This document shows, piece by piece, positions 11,684 to 25,200 of a DNA stretch of 64,000 nt (the first letter of the stretch is position 1; every line of letters starts with the position of its first letter). The translations under genes and the position numbers were made by a program. The stretch covers positions 11,055,001 through 11,119,000 of the forward strand of contig NC_080563.1 of assembly GCF_030253575.1 (NCBI RefSeq). Reading direction: 5' to 3'. This DNA is from Rhododendron vialii (lineage: Eukaryota; Streptophyta; Magnoliopsida; Ericales; Ericaceae). Below the pieces are notes generated by a model. That model was given only the letters and a program-made list of their open reading frames with translations. It was not told where the DNA came from and did not search any database.

Positions 11684-12652
11684 ATCTCTTAACCTTTAGG
11701 GATAGAGGGATAGTTCTATCAGATGTAGAGATGTAGGACCTTTTTTGAATTTGTAATTTGTAAACAATAGACTTTGTTGGTTTGAGAGATGGAATCATTG
11801 GTATCCATGGTTGGAAAAATGTGTAGATGTAGTCTTGTCTGATAGTGTGTATAAACGTTGGTGATTCCCGGCTTTACCTTTCTTGAGGACTATCTTTGTG
11901 GAACTTTTGACTTAAGTTGCTACTGTCAACAACTTTCTTCTTTCCATGTGTAATCTAGGAAGTTTTTTTTTTTTGTGCCAATATTGTATACATCAGCGGG
12001 GTTAATGAGGTGCTAGTAAGTTAGTCAACGGAAGTTCAAAGGCTATTCATAGCCCTGAACCTCAAATATGTTCCCCGTGGGGTTCAAGCCTTGGCCACCA
12101 CTGGAAAGAGAAATGAGACAACTAACTCTACAGAGCTTGATTTCTCGAGTCTAGAATAGAAAGTTTGATAAACATCAATTCTGGATGTAGTAAATATATG
12201 TACTCAATACTATTCTCAATTCAAACGTGAAGCCTGAACCAAATAAACCTCGAGCGCCATCATTATCATCATCATCAAGTGTGCCAACATTCCCTTGTAT
12301 TTGTAGAAGAAATTAGCTTGGAAAGGCTACATCCTTAGTCACATGATTCGTGCAAGAACATGAAAGTGTCTTTCAATAACATCTTGAAGTATTAAATTCA
12401 CGAGAGCGATGATTGATGGGCAAGCGGAGGGTATTACCAAAGAATTATGTGACTTATCAAAAAACCGTATTCCGTATTCATGTAGCATTTGCTTACATAG
12501 CTGAACTTTCTAGACGGGGGTAATCTATCAACACTTCTTTTCTGATACAATTCAGACTTTGCAAGTATATATATAATCCAAAGACCACACAAAAAGGGTA
12601 AGACTGACCCACTTATGCCTTCAGTTTTCCCCAAAAAAAAAAAAAAAACCAC
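11684..12652. other. intergenic region between convergent F-box and SLK genes
   Basis: This holds the 3' untranslated regions of both genes. A short oligo-A run at 12632-12648 lies just beyond the SLK stop codon. A B-box-like GGGGTTCAAGCC occurs at about 12079 but no tRNA fold was found. No other gene is seen. Confidence 0.6.
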
Positions 12653-15600
12653 TTATGCCTTCCACTTCCAGTCATCATTCAGAACTCCATTTTTAAAGAA
12701 CTCGTAATCCATATCCTGAACCGCTTCAGGCAATTGAAACCTCCCAAGAATATCAGCTTCTCTCTTGACGATAGTGTTTTCGCTATAAATCCGAGAGAAG
12801 TTGCTGTTAGAGCCGGTATCAAAGTAGTCGCTCCTCCCCAGAGTACTACCCAACACATTTGCTGGGGCCCAAGCTCTTGTTGACAGTTTGCCTACTTGAT
12901 TTCCATCGAGTTCTTCGAGGACTTCTTCCTTCACCTTGGTATTACCACTCTGCACCCATTTTGCTCTGCTGTTGTAAACCATTTGCTGCAGTATATTTTG
13001 AATTGTCCGATGATGTTCATCATCTCCGTCATGAGGGAGCTGAGAAGTTGACAAGTCACTGACTGGTGGGCTTTGGATTACTCGTGGACTTGAAGATTGA
13101 GGGCCTAGAAATGGTAATGGTAAAGAGATTCCAGTCTGGGTAGAAGAGTTGATTGTACAAGAACGCTCATGCTTTACTGCCAATCCAGCCTTTTCTGAGC
13201 CAGTCGTAATTCCATCCTTCTTCACATCAGATTTCTCATTCATGGTGTTGCTAGAACCAGGAGACACTGCAGCACTTGCTAGCCGCTCTGTTTCATGCAT
13301 TTTCTTGGCCTGGCCTGTGGTTTCTTTACGAGGGTAAGTCTTCAAGCTCTCTGCATGAGTGTTTTGTCTTAGATGCTAATGTAGAACATATATGGCCAAT
13401 TGAATGAAATAGTAAGAAAGTTCATAGGAAATTGAGAGCAAGGATCGTTAATTGGCTGGATACCAAGAAACATCACTAAAGTCCTGAATATCTCAACAAA
13501 AGAATATCCATCCAGATAACTAGAGGTACTCGATATTTGATTTAGCTCAGCGGTAACAGACTGAAGTAAAGAAAATTGGTAGCTGGAGGCATTTGGCTCA
13601 GAAGAGGATATTATGAGACCCCAAATCGTCTTTTTCTTGTTACCCCTTCTTATCTTCTCAGCCAGATGCGTGATTTTAAAATTTAGGGTTATATATAATG
13701 TAGACTTGTACTACTAATTAACTGTAAAAACACCACAAAGCGGAATAATTTTTTGCCTAAACTCAATTTTGAAGTAGGGATCGGTTAAACTTCTAAAGAC
13801 AACATAAAAAATGCAGAAGGAACAACAATATATAACTCAAATACAGAGCCAAGCAAGATGCGCTATGCGTGGCCAGAGAGGGATGAGAAAGCAAAAAGAA
13901 CAAAAGAGTATGTTACAAAAGAAGCAGAGACAGAGCCAGATATAAAGCAGTTAGCTCCTCGTATCAAAAGGGGTTGAGAAGTTAAACATGTACACAATGT
14001 TGATTCATTCGAAGCCGTGTGCGCAATGTACTCATGCATGTATGGGGGCCAGAAACACAAAACCAAGCAAAAAGTTTCAGCGAGGAGAACAGGGTTGAGC
14101 AGTCACAGTAGCATAGAAGCAATCAGGTACCAGGTGAACTAAGGTCATGCTCGTTGTTTGCTTCTTAGAAGTGAATGTTCTCACCCTTAGGGAGACTAGG
14201 AGAAAAAAATCACATGGATGATAAAAACAAATGGTCCTCAACAGTTTTGTGTACATACCTATTGGTCCAATTTTGTTGTCACGACTGAAAGTCATCAACT
14301 CTTTCATGTTATTGACAACTTCAGCTATCTGTCAATAGGAAACTCTACATATAAGATCCTGCATGAGAATACTAGACAGCAAACATGTCATTTCAAATCA
14401 AGACAAATTATCCTCACAGATGTACCTGGAAGAACCTGACATATCTCTTGGGAAACCCCAAGTCATTCACCAATAACAACTCCAGATTCCCTGTGAGCCG
14501 TCGCCCTTCTTTAACAAACCTACATCAGGAGGAATAATCAAGAATCCAACCAATGTACTTTAAAGTGCCTGAGCCTGATTATATTCATCTGTCTTCTACC
14601 AGTCAGAATCCAGACCAATTAAAGCTTGCAAAAAATCTAACTTCTATACATCAAACACAAATGTTGTTGGATGGGGCTTGATTGCAGAATCAATTGGTTT
14701 TCGCAACCCAGATACACAAAGATCAAAGCAATTTGGCCTTGGTTTATGCTTCTCGATCAACTACCAAAAAGCAAGAATTTGAATGGTTTTTTGTTATTTA
14801 GTCCTCCATGGTACGGGAGTATCTATTTTAAGTATGACATTAATAATGTTTGACTACCCATTTTTAATGATATTGCAGCTTCAGAAAAGATTGGACATCT
14901 AGACATGGTTAATGCCTTAATGGTCCACATTCAATTTGCTTAATTCCAGCTCCACAGCCCCACAGTAAATGGTCATGACTGAGTTCCTCCAGCACCTGCT
15001 CCACATAATCTCGCTTCTAAACCCAGTCATGTCTGAGTATAATTTTTATGTGGAGGGGCCAATAGAAGTGAGAAGGCACAATAACAAGGTCTGTCCTGAC
15101 ACAAGAATTAGAAGTTCCATGCTTTCATAGGGAAGTCTAGGAGATTCAAATTGACTTTCTTAAACTGTGCCAATTAGTTTTCTCCCTTCCTAGGAAGCAT
15201 GGACAAGCTGAGTGTTGTACTCGTGAAGTTGAGCACACATCACTGGAAAAAACAATTTTTGTTATCATTTCACCACAACAAACATAATCCGATTTATGTA
15301 GAAAGATAAACTTATTTGTTCTTTATGTACAGAAGTAGCTACTTATGCCATCTCCATGTCCTATTTTCTTGTTGCAGAAATCAACAAAGGAAATGGGAAA
15401 AATGAGTTCCACTAGTGTAGGAATGAAAATCATTGATGCCTGACTTACACATTGCAACTTGATTGCAAATATTGTGCTGAAACGGCATTGGATCTGACAG
15501 CTTCAGTGGTACCTTGACACTTTTTTGCAGCCTCAATCAACTGATTTACCTACAAATACAAACACAATTACAGGAGCATAGAGATCTGAGCTATGAAGCA

Positions 15601-18600
15601 CCAACATACCTACGTCATCTTTGTATCCGTGCCAGACGGTGCCAGGACACGGGATACGTAAATAAAACAGAGAAGACTAGTTCACAACTAAATTCATCAG
15701 TACAAGTACCACTACAGTGTCTAGTAACAGCCCAATCGTGGTGCACAAGTTACATAATTCATGGCTGGAGACAAAATTGGTACCTGAGGAGCAACCAAAC
15801 TACGAGGAACAAGTTCTTCATGGTGCTGCGCACAGAACTCCCAAGACAGTATCTAAAGTATGAAGACATGTATTAAACGAAACTGTGGTTACCAATTTTT
15901 TATTAAAAGTATCTTATAAAAAGCACATATTGAAAGTTGTAATGCTTGTTCAAAATCAGCAATAATACGAAAAAAATTCATGCAGCGAAAAAACCTCACA
16001 TGGGATGAAACTTCAACTCACCTTCAAGTCAGGGCTGAAAATTATACGAAGTTGACCCTCACGTACAACTCGAAATTGCTCATAGACACTTTCTTGAACG
16101 GCCTTTCCATATCTCAGCATCATTAATCCAGAAGGAAATCTAACCTCATGTGGAAAATCCAGGAATAGAAGTTCATCGATAACCCCACTCTCAAACTTTA
16201 TTTTAATAAGCCTAGGAAGTATTTCAAAAACAGCCTCTGCCAAAAAACAGAGAAAGCTATCAGATGCTATAATTGAAAGAAGAAAGGGGAAGAAGTAAAA
16301 ATCAGTGGCTTTACAACCATGGAATAGAAGATGAAGTTAGATCCAAGCATAACTAGCAAGTGTAATACTAACATACAACAATATTAGGCAGCAGATACAA
16401 ACAGAAATTGTACTGACACTCCACCTGATAAGAAAAGGATAAAGATAATGGGTTATACTGATGCATAACATTGATCTTACGATAGAGTTTGAAGGACTTT
16501 CTTCTTAGGTTGTGGCTTTACATCCAGCATCATAGTCAAACACTTCCTCCAAGCAAGACTAATAGAGAGCATTAATGATCAAAGCATCCTCCCAAAACAC
16601 GCAATTGCTATCGCTGTGGTCAAACCACTTCACAAAAAGCAGTGAATATGGCCGCCTGGAGGAAGAGTGCAGTTTTTTATAACCTAATTCCATCTCCTTA
16701 TGGTCACCCAGCTCGGACTGCACTTACAATAGCACTTACAAGTAATATAACCAAAAGTCTTGAAAGTAACATCAACATCCCAAAGTTACAACTAAATCAA
16801 AACCCTGACTCAGAGTCTCAGAAAACCCAATCTAAGCTTCAGTGGGCATGTTCTCATCAATAGAACAAGTTTGAGCTCATGGACCATCCCTCATAGCTTT
16901 CACTAATCTGGGAAGTGATCCTTAATGAGTGGATTTAGGAGAGTAGGGTATCAGAAAACTTGGCGAGCTTAGATAGCATTTGCTATCTGTACAACCTCCA
17001 GAACCTCCATCAATTTCATCTGTTTCCCCAGTCGCACAATAGTTCTTCACATTATCCAAACCCATACCATACATTATCTCAAACTTCATGGCCGCAACTT
17101 TGAGAAACATTTCTTCCAAAAATGCTAATATTAAACATAGATCATCAACCATGGTCGCTAGACGATCCTCAGCAGAGAATACAAATATTGAGTCCATTTA
17201 TCAAGGAGAACAGGAAAAGTATACAAATATGCAGTGTACAAAAATAATAGTTGTTAACCAAAGCAGTATCTGAACAATACGGTGACTTCAACCAAGATGA
17301 TAAGTTCTAGCATCCTCACCCACTTTGGAAAGCATAAACACCAATAAGACTAAGATGCCACAGTTATGATCCATCAGGATTCAGGACAACCCAAGAAGTT
17401 CACAGCTTCAACTTCCAAAATTAGAAATTTAATGTTTGAATGTACTACATTCACTCAACACCGTCTGATGTAGGATATAGTAACTTTCTCCACAACATAA
17501 GATTCGATAAGTGAAACTGCCCAATGCACAAACAAGGGGAAAATTGACCAATCCACTATCAAGGGGGTTTAAGAAAAACCCAAAATCAGTTCTTAACATC
17601 AACAAAGGAAACTCATGCACACAATAAGAGGGCGGAAGAGAAACTAGAAATGAATATAAGTCCACGTCCAAGAAAAATAACTCAATTATTAGCTCACCAA
17701 ATCCCTTTCCTGACTTGGAACCACAGATGCCACAGTGCCATGCCTGTTGAGATAAACAAAAGAAGGAAAAATATATCAAACTGACGAAGGGAAGAAATTG
17801 AATGAAGGTGCTGTAAGCGGTAGCGAATACTCGTTGCTATTGATCGGTCATGTTATACAGGCCCGAGATAAGATAAAGAAAATATAGAGACATGCCGGGT
17901 AAAAATAAGCATTGCACTGCAAAGACAGTACTGGCAACAAAAACACTGACCGTTGCTGAACGGGAGAAAACCCCAAGGGCATGTCCTCCAATATTATCAT
18001 ATAAAGAGAGGCACCACCTTTCCTTAGCACCAGGAGCATAATAATTTGCCACAAATTTCCTCCAATATGCTAGGCTATTGTCCTATAGCGCATGTGTCAA
18101 GAATGAGTCTGAATGACCAAATTAAGTGGCACTAGGCATATTAAGAAATTGCAAGAGTAGACGAAGGGAAACTAAGTAAGCAATTCTAAACTTAACTAAC
18201 TCACAGGTGGTCGATGTCGCAGATGATACACATACTGCATCAACCGTCGAGAACAGATACCAGCATCATGGGGCTGGACCGCAGGAATTTGAAGATTGAC
18301 CTGCTGTTGCAAATGATGTCTCATGGGTTGTTGCTGCTGTTGCTGTATAGGAATCCCAACAAATTGCGGAACTGAATTCCGAATATATTGCTGCTGCTGA
18401 TTTCGTAGCTTATGCTGCTGCATCAATGCCTGCAGCAGCTGATTATGATCTTGTATCGCCATGGTGTCCTGTTTCTGCAGTAGCTGTTGAATAATCTTCT
18501 GGTGCAGAATGTTCTCTTGGTTCCTATCCAGCCTAGGTTTCTTAGACATTTGAGCTATACCAGGCTCCTTTCTTTTTCCAGTATGATGTGAACCTTGTTG

Positions 18601-19092
18601 AGCTTGTGATGTTGGTTGGGATGTGGCAGTACCACCAATCTGAAGCTGCGGGCACAGCCTTTTATCTCCTACTTGGCTGTTTTGGTCTCGATGGGAGCAT
18701 GTGGGTTGTTCCTTGGAGGAAGCATCAATTACTAAAGTGCTGAAGTTAGTTGACGAGAATGACAAGGGTGAAGAGGGTAAGGTAAGGTAAGAGTCCATAT
18801 TGGTACTGCCACCTCTATGGAAATGAGAAGCGCCCACAAGGGGCGAGTTGGCATCCGTAACTAAGGAGCTCGATCCAACACTTGGTCCTGAATTTGTACT
18901 GTTGTTTAACACTGTTGAGTTTCCATCTCCAGATACCAAATTGGCATTGATGCGTGCCATTCTAGCAATGTAAGCTGACAAACTTCCTGATGACATACCA
19001 AAGTGAGATGATGTTGCTGCAGCATCAGTAAGGCTATCACTAAGGAGCGGAATGCCACGGCCTAAGGAATCCAAGTAAGCCTCCAGAACCAT
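12653..19092 (-). CDS. SLK: SEUSS-like transcriptional co-regulator (LIM-domain-binding family)
   Basis: Nine coding exons (19092-18205, 18082-17951, 17743-17698, 16236-16022, 15852-15784, 15549-15449, 14519-14426, 14328-14259, 13350-12653) join to 770 aa. The N-terminal exon carries the SLK signature SGPSVGSSSLVTDANS and a glutamine-rich region (about 185-275) after KKPRLD. The LDB-like core runs about residues 282-530: RRLMQYVYHLRHRP, AYWRKFVANYYAPGAKERWC, CGICGSKSGKGF, LPRLIKIKFESGVIDELLFL, KAVQESVYEQFRVVREGQLR, LSWEFC, LGFPKRYVRFFQ and DNKIGPIE. SLK proteins work with LEUNIG-type co-repressors and adaptor transcription factors in nuclear repression. The tail ends in DWKWKA. I chose the ATG at 19092; a leader exon nearer 20260 is likely. 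SLK1, 2 and 3 cannot be separated here. Confidence 0.93.
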
Positions 19093-20286
19093 CCCTAACA
19101 AACTCTATGGTAATGAAAATGGCCTTGATGAAATCCAAAAAACCTTCGTCGAACAAACCTACAGAAAGCATGCAAAAACAACTTCTTTCGTTTACACTCA
19201 TTTCTCCGCTGTTGCGAACTCAAGGATCACCCGAAAAAGATGCCGTTGAATATACATGGACATACATACTAACTACAAACTTGAATTGCACGAACCCAAT
19301 TCGTGACCTCAGGAAACTAATGATCTGGAAAATATATCGATGCACTTCCTGCTATCTCTAGAATAAATAGATAAGTCAAACTGCAGTCAAACAGTGGCAG
19401 CAGTTAACTAATACGGACCAAGCCAAAAACCAAAAATGACAAGTGCAACATTCCTGCCAACTTTTCGAACGACTAACATGGGGGAAAACTAACAATTAGG
19501 GCTTTCCCTTTGAACAAGTAATCTCTATTTTCCCATACAAGGAGATAACCCATCTTGTTTCTTTTCCTTTTCTTACATTTTTTCATCATAATTTTTCCAC
19601 CAATGTGACGAACAATCCTGATATTGAATAAACCTGAAATTCATAGTTTAAAACTGAACTTGAGCATCACCATCAACATTTAACCTAGAATACTCGCAAG
19701 GAGAAGGAAAAAAAAAATTACGTCCCAAATCAAACGCTATATAACAGCAACAAGCAGGTTCCACTCCACCACGAAATCTAAAACAAACCTAGAAGGCTCT
19801 AACCCTTGTTTTTTTGTTTTTTTGTTTGGCCGCAGAAACTCAGGAAAGGGACGGTTAAAAAAATGAATGAAAATCGAGGAAACGCAACTCATTCAAGCCA
19901 AACGACGTGTATTTGGTTCGGCTACACTGAGGGACTTGTTCATTGAGCTACTACAACGAAATGGCTCCGATCAAATGTGTACTTTCCTTTTCTTCTCTTT
20001 TCTCACACATTCTTGGTAACCAAACAGAAAAACGGCGAACATTATCACACACAAAAAATACTAAAACAGAAATACGGGGAAATACGTAGCTGGTGTCTCA
20101 TTTTTCGAGAAAATGAGGTAGTACAAAAATGGCAGCGAGATAAAAGGAGAAGCAGAGGTTACAGAGACGAAAGCAAACCCTAGAAATCGGAGCTCGGGAA
20201 AGGTTACGTGCAGTTGTACGGTACCACCGCCATGGCCAAGAGACAGAGAGAGCTGGTCTTCTTCTGTGGACTGTGGAGCAATAAAG

Positions 20287-20294
20287 CTTTTATA
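20287..20294 (-). promoter_or_regulatory. putative TATA box of SLK
   Basis: TATAAAAG on the minus strand lies about 1.2 kb upstream of the SLK start codon, followed by a CT-rich leader (ctctctctgtctct, about 20256-20243). A 5' untranslated exon here, spliced to ACCATAG|AGTTTG near 19106, would explain the distance. The splice site is inferred. Confidence 0.5.
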
Positions 20295-20467
20295 GACTTC
20301 GCGCGAACTGCAGAGAGTGAAGAGTGGAGAGTGAGGGAGTGACCGGCTGTGCCGGTTGACGGCTGTTTTTTCGCGTCAGGACGCAGGACCCACGTCAATC
20401 ATGCTCGAGACACTCAACAATTGTACACATAATTGCAGACACATTCACATGGATATAGGTCTCACAC

Positions 20468-21284
20468 GGAAGCGGGGGCTCTGCTGTGCCACGAGGCACA
20501 GCACCCCCTCCCCACACCCCCAAACGATTAAAAAAAATCTTAATTTTTCAATTTGCAATCCTAAAGAGCAGAAACATGATTATGAGAGTCTTAGAGATAA
20601 AATTTAATTATGCCTCTTTAGAATAATATGATCAGAATAATAAGATCTTCACACTGTTTCAAACTGATTGAAAATTGGAACAGTAAATTTTTTAACCATA
20701 TTTTTTAATATATAAACGGTCTAAAAAATTAAAAAATTAATTGCTCCAATTTTTAATCTGTTTAAACAAGTGCGAAGATCTTATTATTCTGAACATATAA
20801 TTCTAAAGGATCGTAATTAACTTTTGTCTCTAGAACTCTCATAATTAAGCATCTGCTCTTTATTTAGGATCTTGTGGAGCAAAAACATAATTATTAGAGC
20901 CTTAAAGATAAAAGTTAATTATGTCTTTTTGGAATAATATAATCCGAATAATAAGATTTTCGCACTTGTTCAATAAATTAAAAATAAATTAAAAATTAAA
21001 GCACTTAATTTTTTTATAGACCGTTTATATATTAAAAAATATGGTTAAAAAATTTACTGCTCCAATTTTCAATCAATTTGAAATAGTGTGAAGATCTTAT
21101 TATTCTGATCATATTATTCTAAAGAGGCATAATTAAATTTTATCTCTAAAGCTCTCATAATCACGTTTCTGCTATTTAAAATTGCAAATTGAAAATTTAA
21201 GATTTTTTTTAATCCCAAACGGTACCGTTTGGAGATGTGGATAGGGGGTGCTGTGCCACGAGGCACAGCAGAGCCTCCGCTTCC
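20468..21284. mobile_element. 817-bp Mutator-like foldback element, copy A
   Basis: Termini GGAAGCGGGGGCTCTG and, from the right, GGAAGCGGAGGCTCTG are flanked by a perfect 9-bp target duplication GTCTCACAC (20459-20467 and 21285-21293), the size made by Mutator-like transposases. The GC-rich ends contain TGTGCCACGAGGCACA. The interior is AT-rich with inverted AATAATATGATCAGAATAAT blocks. There is no coding capacity. It lies about 170 bp upstream of the SLK TATA box. Copy B is at 33042-33858 with the same length. Confidence 0.88.
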
Positions 21285-21293
21285 GTCTCACAC

Positions 21294-22232
21294 ACACTGC
21301 TCAGTGCAGTGTCAGCAACCCATCTATCCATACGAATGCGTGCAGTTTTTTGTGTTTTTAATTTTTTTATAAGCATTTCTGGGTCCAAGTTGGGATTTTG
21401 TGCCTTTGTTCCTTAGTTTAATCGGTATTGTTTATTTTATGAAGCTTATCAAATAGTAAATGAAATGAGATCTAACATTGTTTTACATCCGTGGATCATA
21501 CGATTGGATACCAAATATCTTTTTTGAAAAAGAAATATAGAGTATTATAATTTCAAAGGTAAATTACAAGATGAACATGTACAAATGACATGATAGTGAC
21601 TTGCATTCAATTAACTTGACTTATGTAATGCTTTAATAAATGGGTCTACACATGCGTTACATTTTTCATTGAGGTTGTGATGCTCTACATAGATGAATGG
21701 TATGTAGAAATGTGCTATGGAATGTCATTGGGGTTGAGTGGATTACAAATCTTTTTTATTCTTTTTTGTTTTTTTATGAAAAAGATCATTCTATTAACAA
21801 CTTATTTGGTGGGCTGTCAAAAAGTCAAAAGTTCAATACACTTTTCAAACCTTAATAACATCCCAACGTAATTCGTTAACGTATTGATAGTAAAACGACC
21901 TCAACATAATTTCCATCATAAACTTCTATTCCGTTGCTTAAAACCATGATCAAACATGGTATGTTAATCTACAATCCTCTGCCCTCCTATCAAATTTAAC
22001 ATTAACCACAAATTCAAAACAAAAGAGACTGCAGTCTTCTTCCTCTCTAAACAACAGCAAGCCAAGAGGCCTGGGGAGCACTAAAAGCCCGAATCTACAT
22101 ATCCACCTTCACCCTTGGTTCTCTCGAGTCTTCACCACAGAATCCCCACCAAGTAAAGTATAAGATGGCATGCCCTCGCCAGTCGCCACCATACCTGAGA
22201 CATGTGGGTCAAGCGGCTGGAAACTGGAAAAG
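21294..22232. other. 3' flank of RRP36, otherwise empty
   Basis: AT-rich sequence between the foldback element and the RRP36 stop codon. It should include the RRP36 3' untranslated region. No other gene is seen. Confidence 0.5.
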
Positions 22233-25200
22233 TCACTGTATTTGTTGCTCGTTCATGGAAGGGCGTCTATACGGCACGTATCTGTGGTCCTTCGCTGCAT
22301 TCTTCCGTCTCCTTTTCTCCAGATAGGATTCGAGTTTGCCAGATACCTAATAAACCACACAAGATTTCTCATCAGTTTCAACTTTCAAGCTTACTTCCTT
22401 TGGCTGAAGTAGTTACAGTGTTTCCGTGTTATATAACACAACTATATAGATACCTTGAGCTCCTTGTATTTCTCAATAAGCTTTTGCTCACGAATTTCAG
22501 CTGCAAAATCCAGAAAGCATTATGAAACACAATTAGATATCATAAAAATGCTTAATACTATCAGAAACGAAAAACTGAACTTGACATTAAGATTTAAGAC
22601 AAGTACAATTTTAATGCCATTGAAGGGAGGGGGGGAAAAAAAACCCTTTCTGCGTTTATGTTCTTTTTTCCCCCCCTGGTTTGGTTTGGTTTGGTTTGGT
22701 GGGCGTTCACCAAAACTTGCTTTTCTGCAAGAGCTACATATTACACTTTAACTATCTTTCTACTTTCTAGCCCTTCAATTTATCACCGATTCAGTAGCGC
22801 AAAAAAAGAGCAGTCAAATAACTCCACATCTCAGCATACATCTATTACACCACGCTTATTATTCAAAAGCGAATATTCCAGGGCCCGGCTCCAGTTAAGA
22901 TGCTGCTAAATTAATATTGTAGTTGTCCGTGGCTCATCTAATGCAGAACAGAGACTAAACATGGTTTAAACTTGCAGATGAACATAAACAAATGATGCCT
23001 CGGAGGCAGAGAGAGAGAGAGAGTATTACATTTCTTCAAATAAAATGGTCTTTTCCCTTGCTTTGCAGCCTGTCTCTCTCTTTTCTTGTGCTCAGACAGA
23101 ATTTCCCTCTCAGTACGCTTTGATGCGGACTTGAGTTGTTTGTCCTGACAAGACACATAGCAAGAAGTAAACAACTTCAATAAAGGTGAAAAAGATATTT
23201 TGGTTCTACACAAATAAATAGTCATAATTCTTAAGGGCATGACCTGGCCATGATTTTTCTCAAGCAAAAAAAGAAAAACAAATTCAGCATAAAGTTTACT
23301 TCAACAAAGTGCACCTACTATCCCAGAAATGCGGTTCTTTAACTCGTCGACGACTGTAGGGTCATTAAATTTCTTCATTGATCTCTTCAACTCCTATCAA
23401 AGCCCCAAAGAGATTACAAAAATGCAATGCACAAAGTTTAGAAGTTCTGCAAGCTGACTTCAAAAGTAGACATACCTCCCGTTCAGCAGGAAGCTCATTT
23501 TCATAGAGAAAACTATACCTCTTCTTGAACCTACAAGAACATAATACAAAATTATGGATGGCAAAATGCTTCCAAGGACAAAAACTTCTATGTTATGATC
23601 AAACAAACGAAATATCAAGGGAAAACCAAATACTCCCACAAGTCAAGCAGGACCAACAAACTATTGGAGCACCCAACCACCCGTAATCCATACACCTGTA
23701 TAAAAGGAGAGTTGAGCCTCTTTTGGCAGGTAAGCCATCGTCCATATTTTGGCATTGTTCTCTCGAAATTGCCCCTCTGCCTTTGGCCTTTGGGGATTTG
23801 TCCTGAGTTGATGGTTGAGGGTTGAATGAGTAATTTCGTAGTATTTCCGGATTACAATTTTGAGCTTATCAGACTTTTCATGTCTTCTGTTTGTGTCCTA
23901 TGAATGTGTGAGTTTGTCTGGATGTGTAGGGGCTTTTAGGTGGAACACAATTGTGTAGTGTGAACACAATTAATAGAAAGGAATCATAATCAAATCCTTG
24001 TCATAATCACAATCACAATCACAATAATCCGAAAATCAATTAAACAGGTGAGAACCCAATTGTGTAGTGTTAACACAATTAATTCCAACCACATGCACGG
24101 GAAGGGGGAGAGGGAGAGAGAGCATAAAGTACAGAAGGAAGGAATCAGAATCAAATCCTTAAGCATGAGAAAGGATTCAGTAGAAGTAGATGTGCCTAAG
24201 CTCAAGTTTGACCCTATCAAGCTTGCTGAATAGGAATCAGGCTTCAACACCTATCTAGTTTGACCAAACACAGTCCAAACAACCACAAGCTTTAGCTCAG
24301 CTCGGTTCAATGGCAACCCCTAAATAATAACCACCATGTTCATTTGCAGAGAGGACAAGAAACTCATTTAATTTCTTTACTGTGAGGTGCTAGAACAGGC
24401 TTAACAAAACATGAAGAAAAGGGCAGTATTATTTATGGGACGCTTCATTGATCACAAATAAAGACATTTGATTAAGTTCTACATAGCTATGATGCGCGGA
24501 ATATCAAGGGAAAATGTCAATTGAAAATGTCCCATGGGCAAAGGTAGAGACTTTGATGGTGTCACCAAATACTAGGATTGTAGCCTGCCTTCATGTAGAA
24601 TGGATAGGCATGGCAAAGGCAAGGGTTGCCCCTGCTTTACAGCCAATAACTGAATCAAAAGTTAAAATAAAATAAAATAAAAGAGTCAAGGGTGGCCAAG
24701 TGTCACATGCATCCACATGGGATACTCAAACCCTAGGATCAACCATCCCATTCAAATTGACCGGTCACTGGTCCAAAACTCGATAGTAAATTTTCCAAAC
24801 ACAATGCTGAGATTGACAAGAAAGTGAAACCAAAATGTGCTCAAAAACTACGACGAAATCAAGGTGCGAAGCCTTTTGTAACTAAAAGGCAACCAATATA
24901 CTAAAACTAGTCCAGAGAGGAAGGTTCTCACCCTTCTACTTCAAGATTGCCACAGAGTGTTTCAAACCTGGGATCACGTACCACCTGTATACAAAAAAAA
25001 ATGTATCTATATGTTACCACATTTCATAAATCACATGGGATAAACAATGTGACTGAACAGGTTAGTAACAACCCTTGTCTCATTGGTCTGTGAAAAAAAT
25101 CCAATGTTATGTCAAAAGGAAAAAAAAGTGTCTTTCCATAACATAATTCAGCTGCATGTGGCTAAGAGAAACAATTTCTAAATCTTACACAAAATTCGAA

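Noticed and set aside
15244-15422. Possible CACTA element in an SLK intron (CACTGG...CCACTAGTG)
   Set aside because: Ends match for only a few bases and no 3-bp duplication is present.
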